Positions 1 to 7,166 of a DNA stretch of 13,707 nucleotides are shown here, piece after piece. The DNA comes from Anaerolineae bacterium (lineage in GTDB: Bacteria > Chloroflexota > Anaerolineae > B4-G1 > DUEL01). The stretch's first letter is position 1. Each line of letters opens with the position of its first letter. The stretch covers positions 1-13,707 of the forward strand of contig JAFGOJ010000032.1 in assembly GCA_016926575.1 (NCBI GenBank), given 5' to 3'. Below the pieces are notes generated by a model. It was not told the DNA's origin and did not search any database. It saw only the letters and a program-made list of their open reading frames with translations. A program made the translations under genes and the position numbers.

Positions 1-80
1 ACCGGAAGGTAAACCGCAGGTTTACCCGTTTCCCCGGCGGGGTGCAGGGGCGGAGCCCCTGCAAAGCCCCTATTTTCGGA
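1..80. repeat. Left arm of an 80-bp inverted repeat
   Basis: This stretch is the reverse complement of 2285-2383. The arms differ by one substitution and by two short tandem duplications (7 bp and 12 bp) present only in the right arm. The arm is itself a string of small palindromes. GGTAAACC-GCA-GGTTTACC lies at 8-26, CCCC-GGC-GGGG at 32-42, and GCAGGGGC-GGA-GCCCCTGC at 44-62. It starts at the window edge and may extend upstream. It sits directly before the ribosome binding site of the gene at 102. It could be a dispersed intergenic palindromic repeat or one end of a mobile unit. Confidence 0.85.
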
Positions 81-101
81 ACAGAACAGGAGGTTTGTTG
101 T

Positions 102-470
102 ATGCCCGCTATTCCATCGTTCGTGTTGAAGAAGCTGTACGTGAAAGGGTCGCTGCGCGCGGAGGCCGGGGGATTTGCCCTCGACATCAAGAACTCCGTC
201 GCGCCGGCCACCCTCTTGGGGGTCGGGACAATCGCGCTGGACGGCGCGCCGGTGTCTGCGGAGAACGTGCGCGTCGTGCTGGAGGATGGGAGCACCCGCG
301 TGGCGGCGTCGGTTGCCGCCGCCGCGCCCATTTCTTTCCCCCTTGGTGCGACGTTTTCCATCGTCGTCGAAGGCGTAGCGCTCGAACCCGGCGCACATCG
401 CTTGCAGATCGGCGTCGTGGTGCAGGATGTGGGGCCGCTGGAGATCCCGGTTGCCGATACGCTGGGCTAA
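102..470 (+). CDS. Small beta-rich protein, possibly C-glycoside deglycosidase beta-subunit-like (DUF6379)
   Basis: A 122-residue soluble protein without signal peptide or membrane segment. I chose ATG 102 because AGGAGG at 88-93 lies 8 nt upstream. A longer frame reaching back to 42 would start inside the repeat arm. The sequence opens with FVLKKLYVKGSLRA and continues with alternating short hydrophobic strands (GFALDIKNSVAP, ISFPLGATFSIVVEG, HRLQIGVVV), which suggests a single beta-sandwich domain. The opening and the 'GxxLxIKNxxAPxTLxGVGxIxLDG' pattern recall a small family, often mislabelled hydroxymethylglutaryl-CoA reductase and now linked to the beta subunit of C-glycoside deglycosidases. 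That assignment is from memory of the pattern and is moderate at best. No catalytic alpha-subunit partner (sugar isomerase-like TIM barrel) is in the window; it could lie upstream. The 3' end overlaps the protease gene by 44 nt in another frame. Confidence 0.8.
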   Translation: MPAIPSFVLKKLYVKGSLRAEAGGFALDIKNSVAPATLLGVGTIALDGAPVSAENVRVVLEDGSTRVAASVAAAAPISFPLGATFSIVVEGVALEPGAHRLQIGVVVQDVGPLEIPVADTLG

Positions 471-2295
471 CGCGGCGCTGCTCGTTTTGCTGTTCGCTTC
501 GCTGGGACAGACTGCCGCGGCTCCGCCGCGCTGCCCGCCCAACGTCGCTGCGATGGTGTGGGAGGCCACGGCGGGCGGCGAGACGTCCTTTCTCGTCGTG
601 CTGCGGGAGCAGGCGGATCTGAGCGGCGCGGCGGACGGCGCGCACGTCGTCGAGCGGCTGCGGGAGACGGCGCGCCGCACCCAGGCGGGCCTGCGCGCGT
701 TCCTGGAGCGGGAGGGCGTGCCCTACCGCGCTTTCTACGTGGTCAACGCGCTGGTGGTGACGGGCGACCGTGCGTTGGTGCGCACCCTGGCCGCCCGTCC
801 CGAGGTCGACCGCATCGCTGCCAATCCTGCCGTGCGGGCTGCACCCGTGCCGATTCCCGCTTCCCAAACGGTGAGGTCGCCGTCCGGCATCGCGTGGAAC
901 GTGACCCAGGTCAACGCCGACGACGCGTGGGCGCTGGGCTACACCGGCGATGGCGTGGTCGTCGCCGGGCAAGACACCGGCTACGATTGGGACCACCCGG
1001 CGCTGGTCGACCAGTACCGCGGCTGGGACGGCTCCACCGCCAGTCACGATTACAACTGGCACGACGCCATCCACACCAACTCCCATGGCACCAACGTCTG
1101 TGGCGCGGATTCCCCCGTCCCCTGCGACGACAACAGCCACGGCACCCACACCATGGGCACCATCGTCGGCGACGATGGCGGCGGCACCCAGATCGGCGTC
1201 GCGCCAGGCGCCGAATGGATCGGCTGCCGCAATATGGACAACGGCTACGGCACCCCCGCCACCTACATCGAGTGCTTCGAGTTCTTCATCGCCCCGTACC
1301 CCCTAGGCGGGACGCCCGACCAGGGCGATCCGACCCGCGCGCCGGACGTGATCAACAACTCGTGGGCCTGCCCGAGTTACGAGGGATGTGACTGGCAGAG
1401 CCTCCAGGCGGTGGTCGAAGCCGTGCGCGCGGCGGGCATCCTGGTGGTGGTCTCGGCGGGGAACTATGGGTCGAACTGTTCGACCGTCAACACGCCGCCG
1501 GCGATCTACGAGGCCGCGTTCAGCGTCGGGGCGACCGACAGCAGCGACGTCATCGCCACGTTCAGCAGCCGCGGCCCGGTGACGGTCGACGGCTCCTACC
1601 GCCGCAAGCCGGACGTCAGCGCGCCGGGCGTGAGCGTGTACTCGTGCCTGCCCGGCGGCGGGTACGGCGTCAAGAGCGGGACGTCGATGGCGGCCCCGCA
1701 CGTGGCGGGGGTGGCGGCGCTGGTCTGGTCGGCCGAGCCGCGCCTGGCGGGCGACGTGGCCGCGACGGAGCGCCTCATCGAGGGCACTGCCCGCCCGCGG
1801 ACGATGTCCCAGGCGTGCGGGGGAGACCTGGCGGGGCAGGTGCCCAACAACGTCTACGGCTGGGGCATCGTCGATGCGCTGGCGGCGGTCAACGCGGCGC
1901 TGGCGGTGGAGCCGCAGGTCGCCGTGGCGAAAGAGGCGCGCCTGCACCTCGCCACACGCACGATCACGTACACCCTTACCGTCACGAACACGGGCGACAT
2001 CAGCCTGCCCGCCGTGGTGCTGACGGACACTTTGCCGGCGAATACGACCTGCGTCGGTGCCAGCGGGAGCTACACGCAGGCGGGCGGCGTGGTCACCTGG
2101 GAAGCAGTAGCTCTGGAACCGGCGGCGTCGTTCACGACGACTCTGACGGTGAGCGTGGGCAGCCTGGCCTGGGGAGGCGACGTCGTCAATGAGAGGTATG
2201 GGGCGCGGGACGGCGTGGTCGCCGTCTCTGCTTCTGGGACGCCGGTGCGCACGCGGATGCCATGGTATATCTTTTTGCCGCTATTCCGAAAATAG
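427..2295 (+). CDS. Secreted subtilisin-like serine protease (peptidase S8) with I9 propeptide and DUF11-like domain
   Basis: A 622-residue secreted endopeptidase. Residues 1-32 form a classical signal peptide: Arg-rich start, hydrophobic ALLVLLFASLG, and an AxA-type site near QTAAA. Residues about 54-138 look like an I9 inhibitor propeptide. The S8 catalytic domain spans about 157-485 with the full triad: Asp183 (GQDTG), His238 (SHGTHTMG) and Ser420 (GTSMAAPHVAG), plus the oxyanion Asn346 (SAGNYG). Several Cys in the catalytic domain suggest disulfides. Residues about 497-590 (ITYTLTVTNTGD, VVLTDTLPANTT) match the DUF11/conserved-repeat beta domain of surface proteins. The protein ends in WYIFLPLFRK, like the FLPL/YLPL tails I recall on Chloroflexota exported proteins. 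ATG 427 is chosen because it gives the signal peptide; it overlaps the upstream gene by 44 nt and has only a weak ribosome binding site, so translational coupling is likely. The stop codon lies in the right inverted-repeat arm. Confidence 0.95.
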   Translation: MWGRWRSRLPIRWANAALLVLLFASLGQTAAAPPRCPPNVAAMVWEATAGGETSFLVVLREQADLSGAADGAHVVERLRETARRTQAGLRAFLEREGVPYRAFYVVNALVVTGDRALVRTLAARPEVDRIAANPAVRAAPVPIPASQTVRSPSGIAWNVTQVNADDAWALGYTGDGVVVAGQDTGYDWDHPALVDQYRGWDGSTASHDYNWHDAIHTNSHGTNVCGADSPVPCDDNSHGTHTMGTIVGDDGGGTQIGVAPGAEWIGCRNMDNGYGTPATYIECFEFFIAPYPLGGTPDQGDPTRAPDVINNSWACPSYEGCDWQSLQAVVEAVRAAGILVVVSAGNYGSNCSTVNTPPAIYEAAFSVGATDSSDVIATFSSRGPVTVDGSYRRKPDVSAPGVSVYSCLPGGGYGVKSGTSMAAPHVAGVAALVWSAEPRLAGDVAATERLIEGTARPRTMSQACGGDLAGQVPNNVYGWGIVDALAAVNAALAVEPQVAVAKEARLHLATRTITYTLTVTNTGDISLPAVVLTDTLPANTTCVGASGSYTQAGGVVTWEAVALEPAASFTTTLTVSVGSLAWGGDVVNERYGARDGVVAVSASGTPVRTRMPWYIFLPLFRK

Positions 2296-2383
2296 GGGTT
2301 TTGCAGGGGCTCCGCCCCTGCACCCCGCCGGGGAAACGGGTAACGGGTAAACCTGCGGTTTACTTTCCGGTTTACCTTCCGGT
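2285..2383. repeat. Right arm of the inverted repeat, with two tandem micro-duplications
   Basis: Reverse-complement copy of 1-80. It carries two internal duplications: acgggta twice in a row near 2335-2350, and a 12-bp unit (ggtttactttcc / ggtttaccttcc) near 2358-2381. These account exactly for the 19-bp length difference from the left arm. The only other difference is one T/C substitution near 2299. The protease stop codon (2293-2295) is supplied by the first bases of the arm. No poly-T run follows the hairpins, so there is no reason to call it an intrinsic terminator. Confidence 0.85.
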
Positions 2384-2440
2384 TCCCCCGGACCCCTTCC
2401 GCAAATGGGCCTGGGTTAATGCCTCAGGCGGTCCCTCTTA

Positions 2441-2540
2441 TTCCGCCCGGTCTCCTGACCGGGTGGAACGGCGGGGGACTGCGGCCCTCACCCCTCCCGC
2501 TCAGCGGGAGAGGGGGAGGGGATGGCGGCGCAGCCGCCGG
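2441..2540. repeat. Cluster of three stem-loops upstream of the lipocalin-like gene
   Basis: Three consecutive palindromes fill the gap between the inverted-repeat arm and the gene at 2572. The first, 2441-2468, is a 12-bp stem with one G-T pair around a TCCT loop (core CCCGGTC/GACCGGG). The second, 2485-2520, is an imperfect C-rich/G-rich stem with core CTCCCGC/GCGGGAG. It is of the 'ccctcacccc...gggagaggggg' kind that recurs between genes in many environmental genomes. The third, 2524-2538, is GGCGGC-GCA-GCCGCC. No T-tract follows any of them. They could be dispersed repeats or shape the leader of the downstream mRNA. Confidence 0.7.
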
Positions 2541-2571
2541 GAACAACGCGGATGTGATGACACAGGTGACT

Positions 2572-3729
2572 ATGAAACGACCGACTGTGATGATGATTGT
2601 TCTGGCCCTCCTCGTGCTGGCTGTGGCAACGTGGGGGCTGCTCTCTCGCGGCGACGGCGGGGAGATCAGGGCGCAGCTCGTCGCGCCGGCGGCTGCCGGT
2701 GCGGGTTTCGCCCGCGTCGAGGGGCCGCGGCCCTTCGACCCTGCGCTCGACTTCGGCCCGCACCCGGACTACCAGACCGAGTGGTGGTACTACACCGGCA
2801 ACCTGGCGACGGCGGACGGGCGGCGCTTCGGTTATCAGCTCACGTTCTTCCGCCGCGCGCTGGTGCCGCCCGCCGCGCGGCAGGCGCGCGCCTCCGCCTG
2901 GGCCGCCGACCAGGTCTACCTGGCCCATTTCGCCCTCACCGACGTGGCGGCGGGCGAGCACCAGGCCTTCGAGCGCTTCACGCGCGGCGCGGCGGGCCTG
3001 GCCGGCGCGCAGAGCCCGCCCTACCGCGTCTGGCTGGAGGATTGGAGCGTGGCAGAGGTGGCCGCGGGGACCTACCGTCTGGCGGCTGCCCAGGACGGCC
3101 TGGCGGTGGACCTGCTGCTGGTCGACCGCAAGGGGCCGGTGCTCCACGGGGAGGCGGGCTACAGCCAGAAAGGCCCTGAGCCGGGCAACGCGTCCTTCTA
3201 TTTCAGCCAGACGCGGCTCGACGCGTCCGGCACGGTGACGGTGGGGGGGACACCCTACGCCGTGACCGGCACGAGCTGGATGGATCACGAGTTCAGCACC
3301 AGCGCCCTGGCGGCGGACCAGGTGGGGTGGGACTGGTTCGCGCTGCAGCTCGACGACGGGAGCGAGGTGATGGTGTTCCAGATTCGGCGGGCCGACGGGA
3401 GCATCGATCCGTTCTCCAGCGGCACCTTCGTGGCGCCCGACGGCACGACGCGCCACCTGGCGCGCGCCGAGTTCGAGATCGCGGTGCCGGACACCTGGCG
3501 CAGCCGCCGCTCGGGGGCTGTGTACCCGGCGCGCTGGTCGGTCGACGTCCCTGCCATCGATCTGCGCCTGGAGATCGAACCGTACGTGGCGGACCAGGAG
3601 ATGCGCGTCTCGTACACGTATTGGGAGGGGGCGGTGGAGATCAGCGGGACGCGCGGCGGGGCGGCGGTGACGGGCAGCGGCTACGTCGAGATGACGGGGT
3701 ACGCGGGGTCGATGCAGGCGCAGTTCTGA
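2572..3729 (+). CDS. Membrane-anchored lipocalin-like protein of the CrtC/AttH (carotenoid 1,2-hydratase-like) family
   Basis: A 385-residue protein. An N-terminal hydrophobic segment (residues about 4-24, MMIVLALLVLAVATWGLL) follows MKRP and acts as signal anchor or uncleaved signal, so the domain should be extracytoplasmic. The rest is the twin lipocalin-like fold of the CrtC/AttH family. Family hallmarks are TEWWYYTGNL (69-78), TSWMDHEFST (234-243), GWDWFALQLDDGSEVMVFQIR around 253-272, YWEGAVEI (350-357) and the closing GYVEMTGY (370-377). Characterised relatives hydrate carotenoids; many others, often beside ABC exporters, have no known substrate. No carotenoid or ABC genes lie nearby, so the substrate is unknown. 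I chose ATG 2572 (AGGTGA just upstream); ATG 2557 is nearly as good. A start at 2419 would run through the repeat cluster and is unlikely. The stop is 14 nt from that of the convergent permease gene. Confidence 0.9.
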   Translation: MKRPTVMMIVLALLVLAVATWGLLSRGDGGEIRAQLVAPAAAGAGFARVEGPRPFDPALDFGPHPDYQTEWWYYTGNLATADGRRFGYQLTFFRRALVPPAARQARASAWAADQVYLAHFALTDVAAGEHQAFERFTRGAAGLAGAQSPPYRVWLEDWSVAEVAAGTYRLAAAQDGLAVDLLLVDRKGPVLHGEAGYSQKGPEPGNASFYFSQTRLDASGTVTVGGTPYAVTGTSWMDHEFSTSALAADQVGWDWFALQLDDGSEVMVFQIRRADGSIDPFSSGTFVAPDGTTRHLARAEFEIAVPDTWRSRRSGAVYPARWSVDVPAIDLRLEIEPYVADQEMRVSYTYWEGAVEISGTRGGAAVTGSGYVEMTGYAGSMQAQF

Positions 3730-3743
3730 CGCCGGGGCGCGTG

Positions 3744-4619
3744 TCAGCGCTGCTGCTGGCGGCGTACCAGGAAGCTCTCGACGGCGAAGATGAGGAGTGC
3801 CGCCCAGACGACGGCAAAGCCGAGCAGCCGCGCGCGCGAGAACGGTTCGTGGTAGACCAGCACGCCGAGGAGGAATTGGACGGTCGGGGTGATGTATTGC
3901 AGGATGCCTACGAGCGAGAGGGGGATGCGGTGCGTCGCCGCGGCGAACAGCAGGAGCGGGATCGTCGTCATCAGCCCCGCGCCGATCATCAGGGCATCCG
4001 ACGTCAGGCCGGCGTGGAGGAATTGGCCCTGCCCTTGGGCTTCGGACAGGCCCAGATAGGCGAGCGCGGGTAGGAAGAGGATGCCCGTTTCCAGCGTCAG
4101 GCCGTAGAGCGAATCGAGGGGCGCGGCTTTCTTCACCAGGCCGTAGAAGCCGAAGGCGAACGCCAGTGTCAGCGCGATCCAGGGCAGTGACCTGTAGATG
4201 GCGGTCAGGTACAGGACGCCCGCGGCGGCCAGGCCGATGGAGGCCCATTGCCACGGGCGGAGGCGCTCGTGAAAGAACAGGACGCCCAGCACGACACTCA
4301 ATAGGGGGTTGATGAAATAGCCGAGGCTGGTTTCGACGATGAAGCCGGCGTTGACGGCCCACACGTAGGTGAGCCAGTTCACGCCGATCAGCGCGGCGGA
4401 GGCGGCGTACACGCGCAGAATCCGCCCGTTGCGGATCGTGGTCCAGAAGTTGCGCCAGCGGCCGGCCAGGCCGATGAAGGCTAAGAGGAAGAGGAACGAC
4501 CAGACGATGCGGTGGCTGAGCAACTGGGGGGCCGGGACGTGGGCAAGTGCCTTCCAGTACACGACCAGAGCCGCCCAGATGACGTAGGCGGCGATGGCAT
4601 ACCAGACCCCTGTGTTCAC
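3744..4619 (-). CDS. RarD/EamA-family drug/metabolite permease
   Basis: A 291-residue integral membrane protein with about ten hydrophobic segments and two EamA-type halves. The start matches the RarD subfamily: MNTGVWYAIAAYVIWAALVVYWKAL. The typical YFINPLLSVVLGVLFFHERL closes the first half and QYITPTVQFLLGVLVYHEPF the second. RarD-type proteins are presumed small-molecule exporters with poorly defined substrates. The start is GTG at 4619-4617, which shares bases with the TGA stop of the upstream MFS gene (GTGA), so the two are almost certainly translationally coupled. The open frame continues far upstream but only as a shadow of the MFS gene. It is the last gene of the leftward operon and ends 14 nt from the convergent lipocalin-like gene. 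No terminator is visible between them. Confidence 0.93.
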   Translation of the reverse strand: MNTGVWYAIAAYVIWAALVVYWKALAHVPAPQLLSHRIVWSFLFLLAFIGLAGRWRNFWTTIRNGRILRVYAASAALIGVNWLTYVWAVNAGFIVETSLGYFINPLLSVVLGVLFFHERLRPWQWASIGLAAAGVLYLTAIYRSLPWIALTLAFAFGFYGLVKKAAPLDSLYGLTLETGILFLPALAYLGLSEAQGQGQFLHAGLTSDALMIGAGLMTTIPLLLFAAATHRIPLSLVGILQYITPTVQFLLGVLVYHEPFSRARLLGFAVVWAALLIFAVESFLVRRQQQR

Positions 4620-5890
4620 TTCAGCCGGAACCCGCCGGCGGCCGACTCGGCGGCGGCGCGCAGGGCATAGATCGAGATGAAGCCGGCCACAGCGGTGATG
4701 ACACCGGCGGCGACGAAGACCCCCTGCACGCCGAGGAAGTGGCCCAGGACGGCGGAGAGGCCCTCCGCCAGGGCCGTGCCCGCCGCCATCACCAGGTTCA
4801 CCGCGGCCTGCACGCGGCCGCGCACGTCGTCGGGGGCGAGAGCCTGGGTGAGCGTATCCAGTGCGCCGCGCGCGATGACGATGCACATGCCCAGCACCAT
4901 CACGCTGCCCAGGACGGCGGCGTAATTGGGGGCGAAGGCGAAGACGACGATGGCCACGCCGGCCATCCCCAGCATCCCTCCGATGATGACGTTGGTCGAC
5001 AGGCGGCGCGAGAGGCGCGTCACCACCAGTCCACCCAAGACGGAGCCGATGCCCAGCATACTCATCGCCACGCCGTATTCCAGCCCGCCCGCGCCGAGCT
5101 GGGTTTTGAGGTGGGGGATCGCCAGAATGACTACGGAACCGATGCCGAGCGTTGCCACGGCCGTCACATAGAGCGCGCGGCGCAGCGGCTCGCTGTGTTG
5201 GATGAAGATCAGGCCGGTTTTCATATCCTGCCACATACTCTTCTGCCCGCTGGCAGCGACGGCTTTGGGCGTGCGGCGTGCGGGGAAGTTGATGAGGAAG
5301 ATCGCAACGGCGGAGAGCATGAACGTTACGCTGTCGACGACGATGGCGGCCTGCATATTCCACAGCTCGACGATGATCCCGGCGATGGCCGGGCCGACGA
5401 TGAGGGCGATGATGTAGCTGCCCTGGATGAAGCCGTTGGCCGTCAGCAGCATCCCATTGGGCACGAGGTTGGGGATGGTGGCGTTGCGGGCCGGGTAGAA
5501 GAAGGTGCCTACCAGTGCCAGGCCGGCCGCGGCGAGGTAGAGAATCCACAACTGGTCGGGCGTGCGCACCAGGATGACGCTCAGCACGATCACCCCGCGC
5601 AGCACGTCGGAGGCGACCATGACCAGCTTGCGGTTCCAGCGGTCGGCGACGACGCCGCCCAGCAGGCCGAACAGGACTTGAGGGAGGGCCATGGAGATAG
5701 CCGGGATCAGAATTGCCAGCGGGGAGGCCGAAAAATCGGTGATCAGGTCGATAGCAGCGATGAGCAGGCACTGGTCGCCGATTTGAGAGAGCAGTTGTCC
5801 GACCCACAGCAGCGCGAAATTTCGGTCGCCCAACAAGTCGCGTATCGCCCGGCCTTCTCCGGCGGTACGCCTGGTCATAGCGGTTTCCAC
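4616..5890 (-). CDS. MFS transporter of the EntS/MFS_3 type
   Basis: A 424-residue major facilitator with about 12 hydrophobic segments. The loop between helices 2 and 3 carries the family motif GGVVADRWNRK (residues 78-88). The start RDLLGDRNFALLWVGQLLSQIGD is typical of the MFS_3/EntS-like exporters (siderophores, macrolides and similar). A second motif-A-like copy appears in the C-terminal half (GGLVVTRLSRRL). The start is GTG at 5890, with GAGGA 5 nt upstream (minus strand, 5900-5896). ATG 5878 is an in-frame alternative with a weaker site. It begins 20 nt after the acyltransferase stop, and its own stop overlaps the RarD gene. The operon pairs one acyltransferase-like enzyme with two exporters, which suggests modification and export of a small molecule. 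The substrate is not indicated. Confidence 0.93.
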   Translation of the reverse strand: METAMTRRTAGEGRAIRDLLGDRNFALLWVGQLLSQIGDQCLLIAAIDLITDFSASPLAILIPAISMALPQVLFGLLGGVVADRWNRKLVMVASDVLRGVIVLSVILVRTPDQLWILYLAAAGLALVGTFFYPARNATIPNLVPNGMLLTANGFIQGSYIIALIVGPAIAGIIVELWNMQAAIVVDSVTFMLSAVAIFLINFPARRTPKAVAASGQKSMWQDMKTGLIFIQHSEPLRRALYVTAVATLGIGSVVILAIPHLKTQLGAGGLEYGVAMSMLGIGSVLGGLVVTRLSRRLSTNVIIGGMLGMAGVAIVVFAFAPNYAAVLGSVMVLGMCIVIARGALDTLTQALAPDDVRGRVQAAVNLVMAAGTALAEGLSAVLGHFLGVQGVFVAAGVITAVAGFISIYALRAAAESAAGGFRLK

Positions 5891-5910
5891 ATGAATCCTC
5901 GTAACTCGGC

Positions 5911-7065
5911 CTAGAGCGTTTTCTCGTAGACGCGGTACGTGCGGTAGACGACACTGTTGTACGCTTCGGCCATACGACGCATCATGAGATTATCTTCCAG
6001 CACCCAAGACGTTTCGCAGTAGCGGTAACCTTTTTTGAGCATGCCCTCGATCACAGCAACCGCCATTACTACATCGGCGCCGCTGCCGCGGTGGGGGTCG
6101 ATGATGCCGCCGGCGTAGGCGCGGGCGATGTAGTGGGAGCGGCGCACCTTCCAATGCCACAGCATTTTCAACATCGTCCACCACTCCGGCGTATCGGGGT
6201 GGGGGTAGGCTTTCAAGAGCGGGGTGTTCAGGTTGGGCAGGATCAGGGCGAAACCGATTTCTTCCCCGTCCTTGAGGATGAAGTGGCACAGGTCGGGGTC
6301 GAGAATCTGCTTCAACTGCACGGCGATGTGGTCGATTTCGTGGTCGGTCATGGGCACGAAGCCCCAGTTGCGGGCCCAGGCGGAGTTGTAGATGCGTTTG
6401 ACGTGCTGCACTTCCTGGTCGAAGCGGCGCATATCGAGCGTGCGTGTGGAGAGGCTGCGCTGTTTGCGTACCTTCTCGGCCACGCGGAGTGTGCGTTCCG
6501 GCAGCCCGTTTTCGATGAACGAGCGCAGGTCGGCCATATAGGCCACCAGATCCCGTGCGGTGAAGAAGCCCGCGCCTTCGATGAAGTCGACGTAGTAGCG
6601 CGGGTTGTAGGTCATCATGATCACGGGGGGGCCATCCCATCCGTCCACCAGCAGGCCGATCTCTTCGTTGGTGGAGAAGTTGGCCGGGCCGCGGATGGCG
6701 TCCATGCCCTGGGCGCGCACCCAGTCGCACGCTGCGTTCAGCAGCGCCTCGGCTGCCTGGCGGTCTTCGAGCACTTCGAACAGGCCGAAGAAGCCGACCT
6801 TCTCGTTCCAAAACTCGTTGTGCAGATGGTTGACCAGAGCGGCGATGGTGCCGACGACCTCGCTCCCGCGCCGGGCGAGGAAGAGCACCACGTCGGCGTG
6901 TTCGTAGAAGGGATGGCGCTGGGGGTCGAGGAACTCGACCCGTTCGGAGACCAGAGGCGGCACCCAATTGGGGTCGTTTTTGTAGACGCGCCAGGGAAAG
7001 CGGGCGAACTCCATTCGTTCCTGGGGTGTGTGGGCGCGCTCGATCTTCAACTCGTCAGTGGCCAT
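5911..7065 (-). CDS. GNAT-superfamily acyltransferase-like protein
   Basis: A 384-residue cytosolic protein. Its start RMEFARFPWRVYKNDPNWVPPL (residues 17-38), then LFLARRGSEVVGTIAALVNHLHNEFWNEKVGFFGLFE (61-97), and GPANFSTNEEIGLLVDGWDGPPVIMMTYNP (127-155), are characteristic of a large uncharacterised bacterial family with a GNAT fold in the N-terminal half. The C-terminal half contains a second GNAT-like region (GFALILPNLNTPL, ARAYAGGIIDPHRGSGADVVMAVAVIEGMLKKGYRYCETSWVLEDN). That is the equivalent of the acetyl-CoA-binding and distal parts of the fold. Substrate unknown. ATG 7065 is preceded by AAGGAGA at 5-nt spacing (minus strand), a strong site. It is the first gene of the operon and is driven by the promoter at 7131-7158. 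Confidence 0.9.
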   Translation of the reverse strand: MATDELKIERAHTPQERMEFARFPWRVYKNDPNWVPPLVSERVEFLDPQRHPFYEHADVVLFLARRGSEVVGTIAALVNHLHNEFWNEKVGFFGLFEVLEDRQAAEALLNAACDWVRAQGMDAIRGPANFSTNEEIGLLVDGWDGPPVIMMTYNPRYYVDFIEGAGFFTARDLVAYMADLRSFIENGLPERTLRVAEKVRKQRSLSTRTLDMRRFDQEVQHVKRIYNSAWARNWGFVPMTDHEIDHIAVQLKQILDPDLCHFILKDGEEIGFALILPNLNTPLLKAYPHPDTPEWWTMLKMLWHWKVRRSHYIARAYAGGIIDPHRGSGADVVMAVAVIEGMLKKGYRYCETSWVLEDNLMMRRMAEAYNSVVYRTYRVYEKTL

Positions 7066-7130
7066 ATTTCTCCTTGGCGGTCGGTCCGCTCGTGGCTGGT
7101 TTTCAACTGTCTTTCACGTGAGGCTGAGGT

Positions 7131-7158
7131 ATTGTACACGAAAGCAACCTCTTGGCAA
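7131..7158 (-). promoter_or_regulatory. Sigma70-like promoter of the acyltransferase-MFS-RarD operon
   Basis: On the minus strand TTGCCA (7158-7153) and TACAAT (7136-7131) are separated by 16 nt, close to consensus on both sides. Transcription would start near 7124, giving a leader of about 60 nt to the ATG at 7065. The site lies in the 101-nt gap after the hydrolase stop codon, so the operon need not depend on read-through from that gene. Confidence 0.6.
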
Positions 7159-7166
7159 GGTTGGCT

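Noticed and set aside
187..1149. Long minus-strand open frame (320 codons) opposite the beta-protein and protease genes
   Set aside because: It is a GC-driven antisense shadow: its product is Arg/Pro/Ala-rich low-complexity sequence without domains, while the plus frame has a complete catalytic triad.
427..2295. S8 protease as the protease component of the conflict cassette
   Set aside because: It is exported, more than 6 kb away, in different sequence composition and flanked by its own repeats. The cassette has its own CHAT peptidase.
2441..2538. Stem-loops as intrinsic terminator of the protease gene
   Set aside because: None is followed by a T-tract; they look like dispersed palindromic repeats.
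2488..4362. Long minus-strand open frame (624 codons) across the lipocalin-like and permease genes
   Set aside because: Its product is Arg/Pro/His-rich with no recognisable motif, and it conflicts with two well-supported genes.
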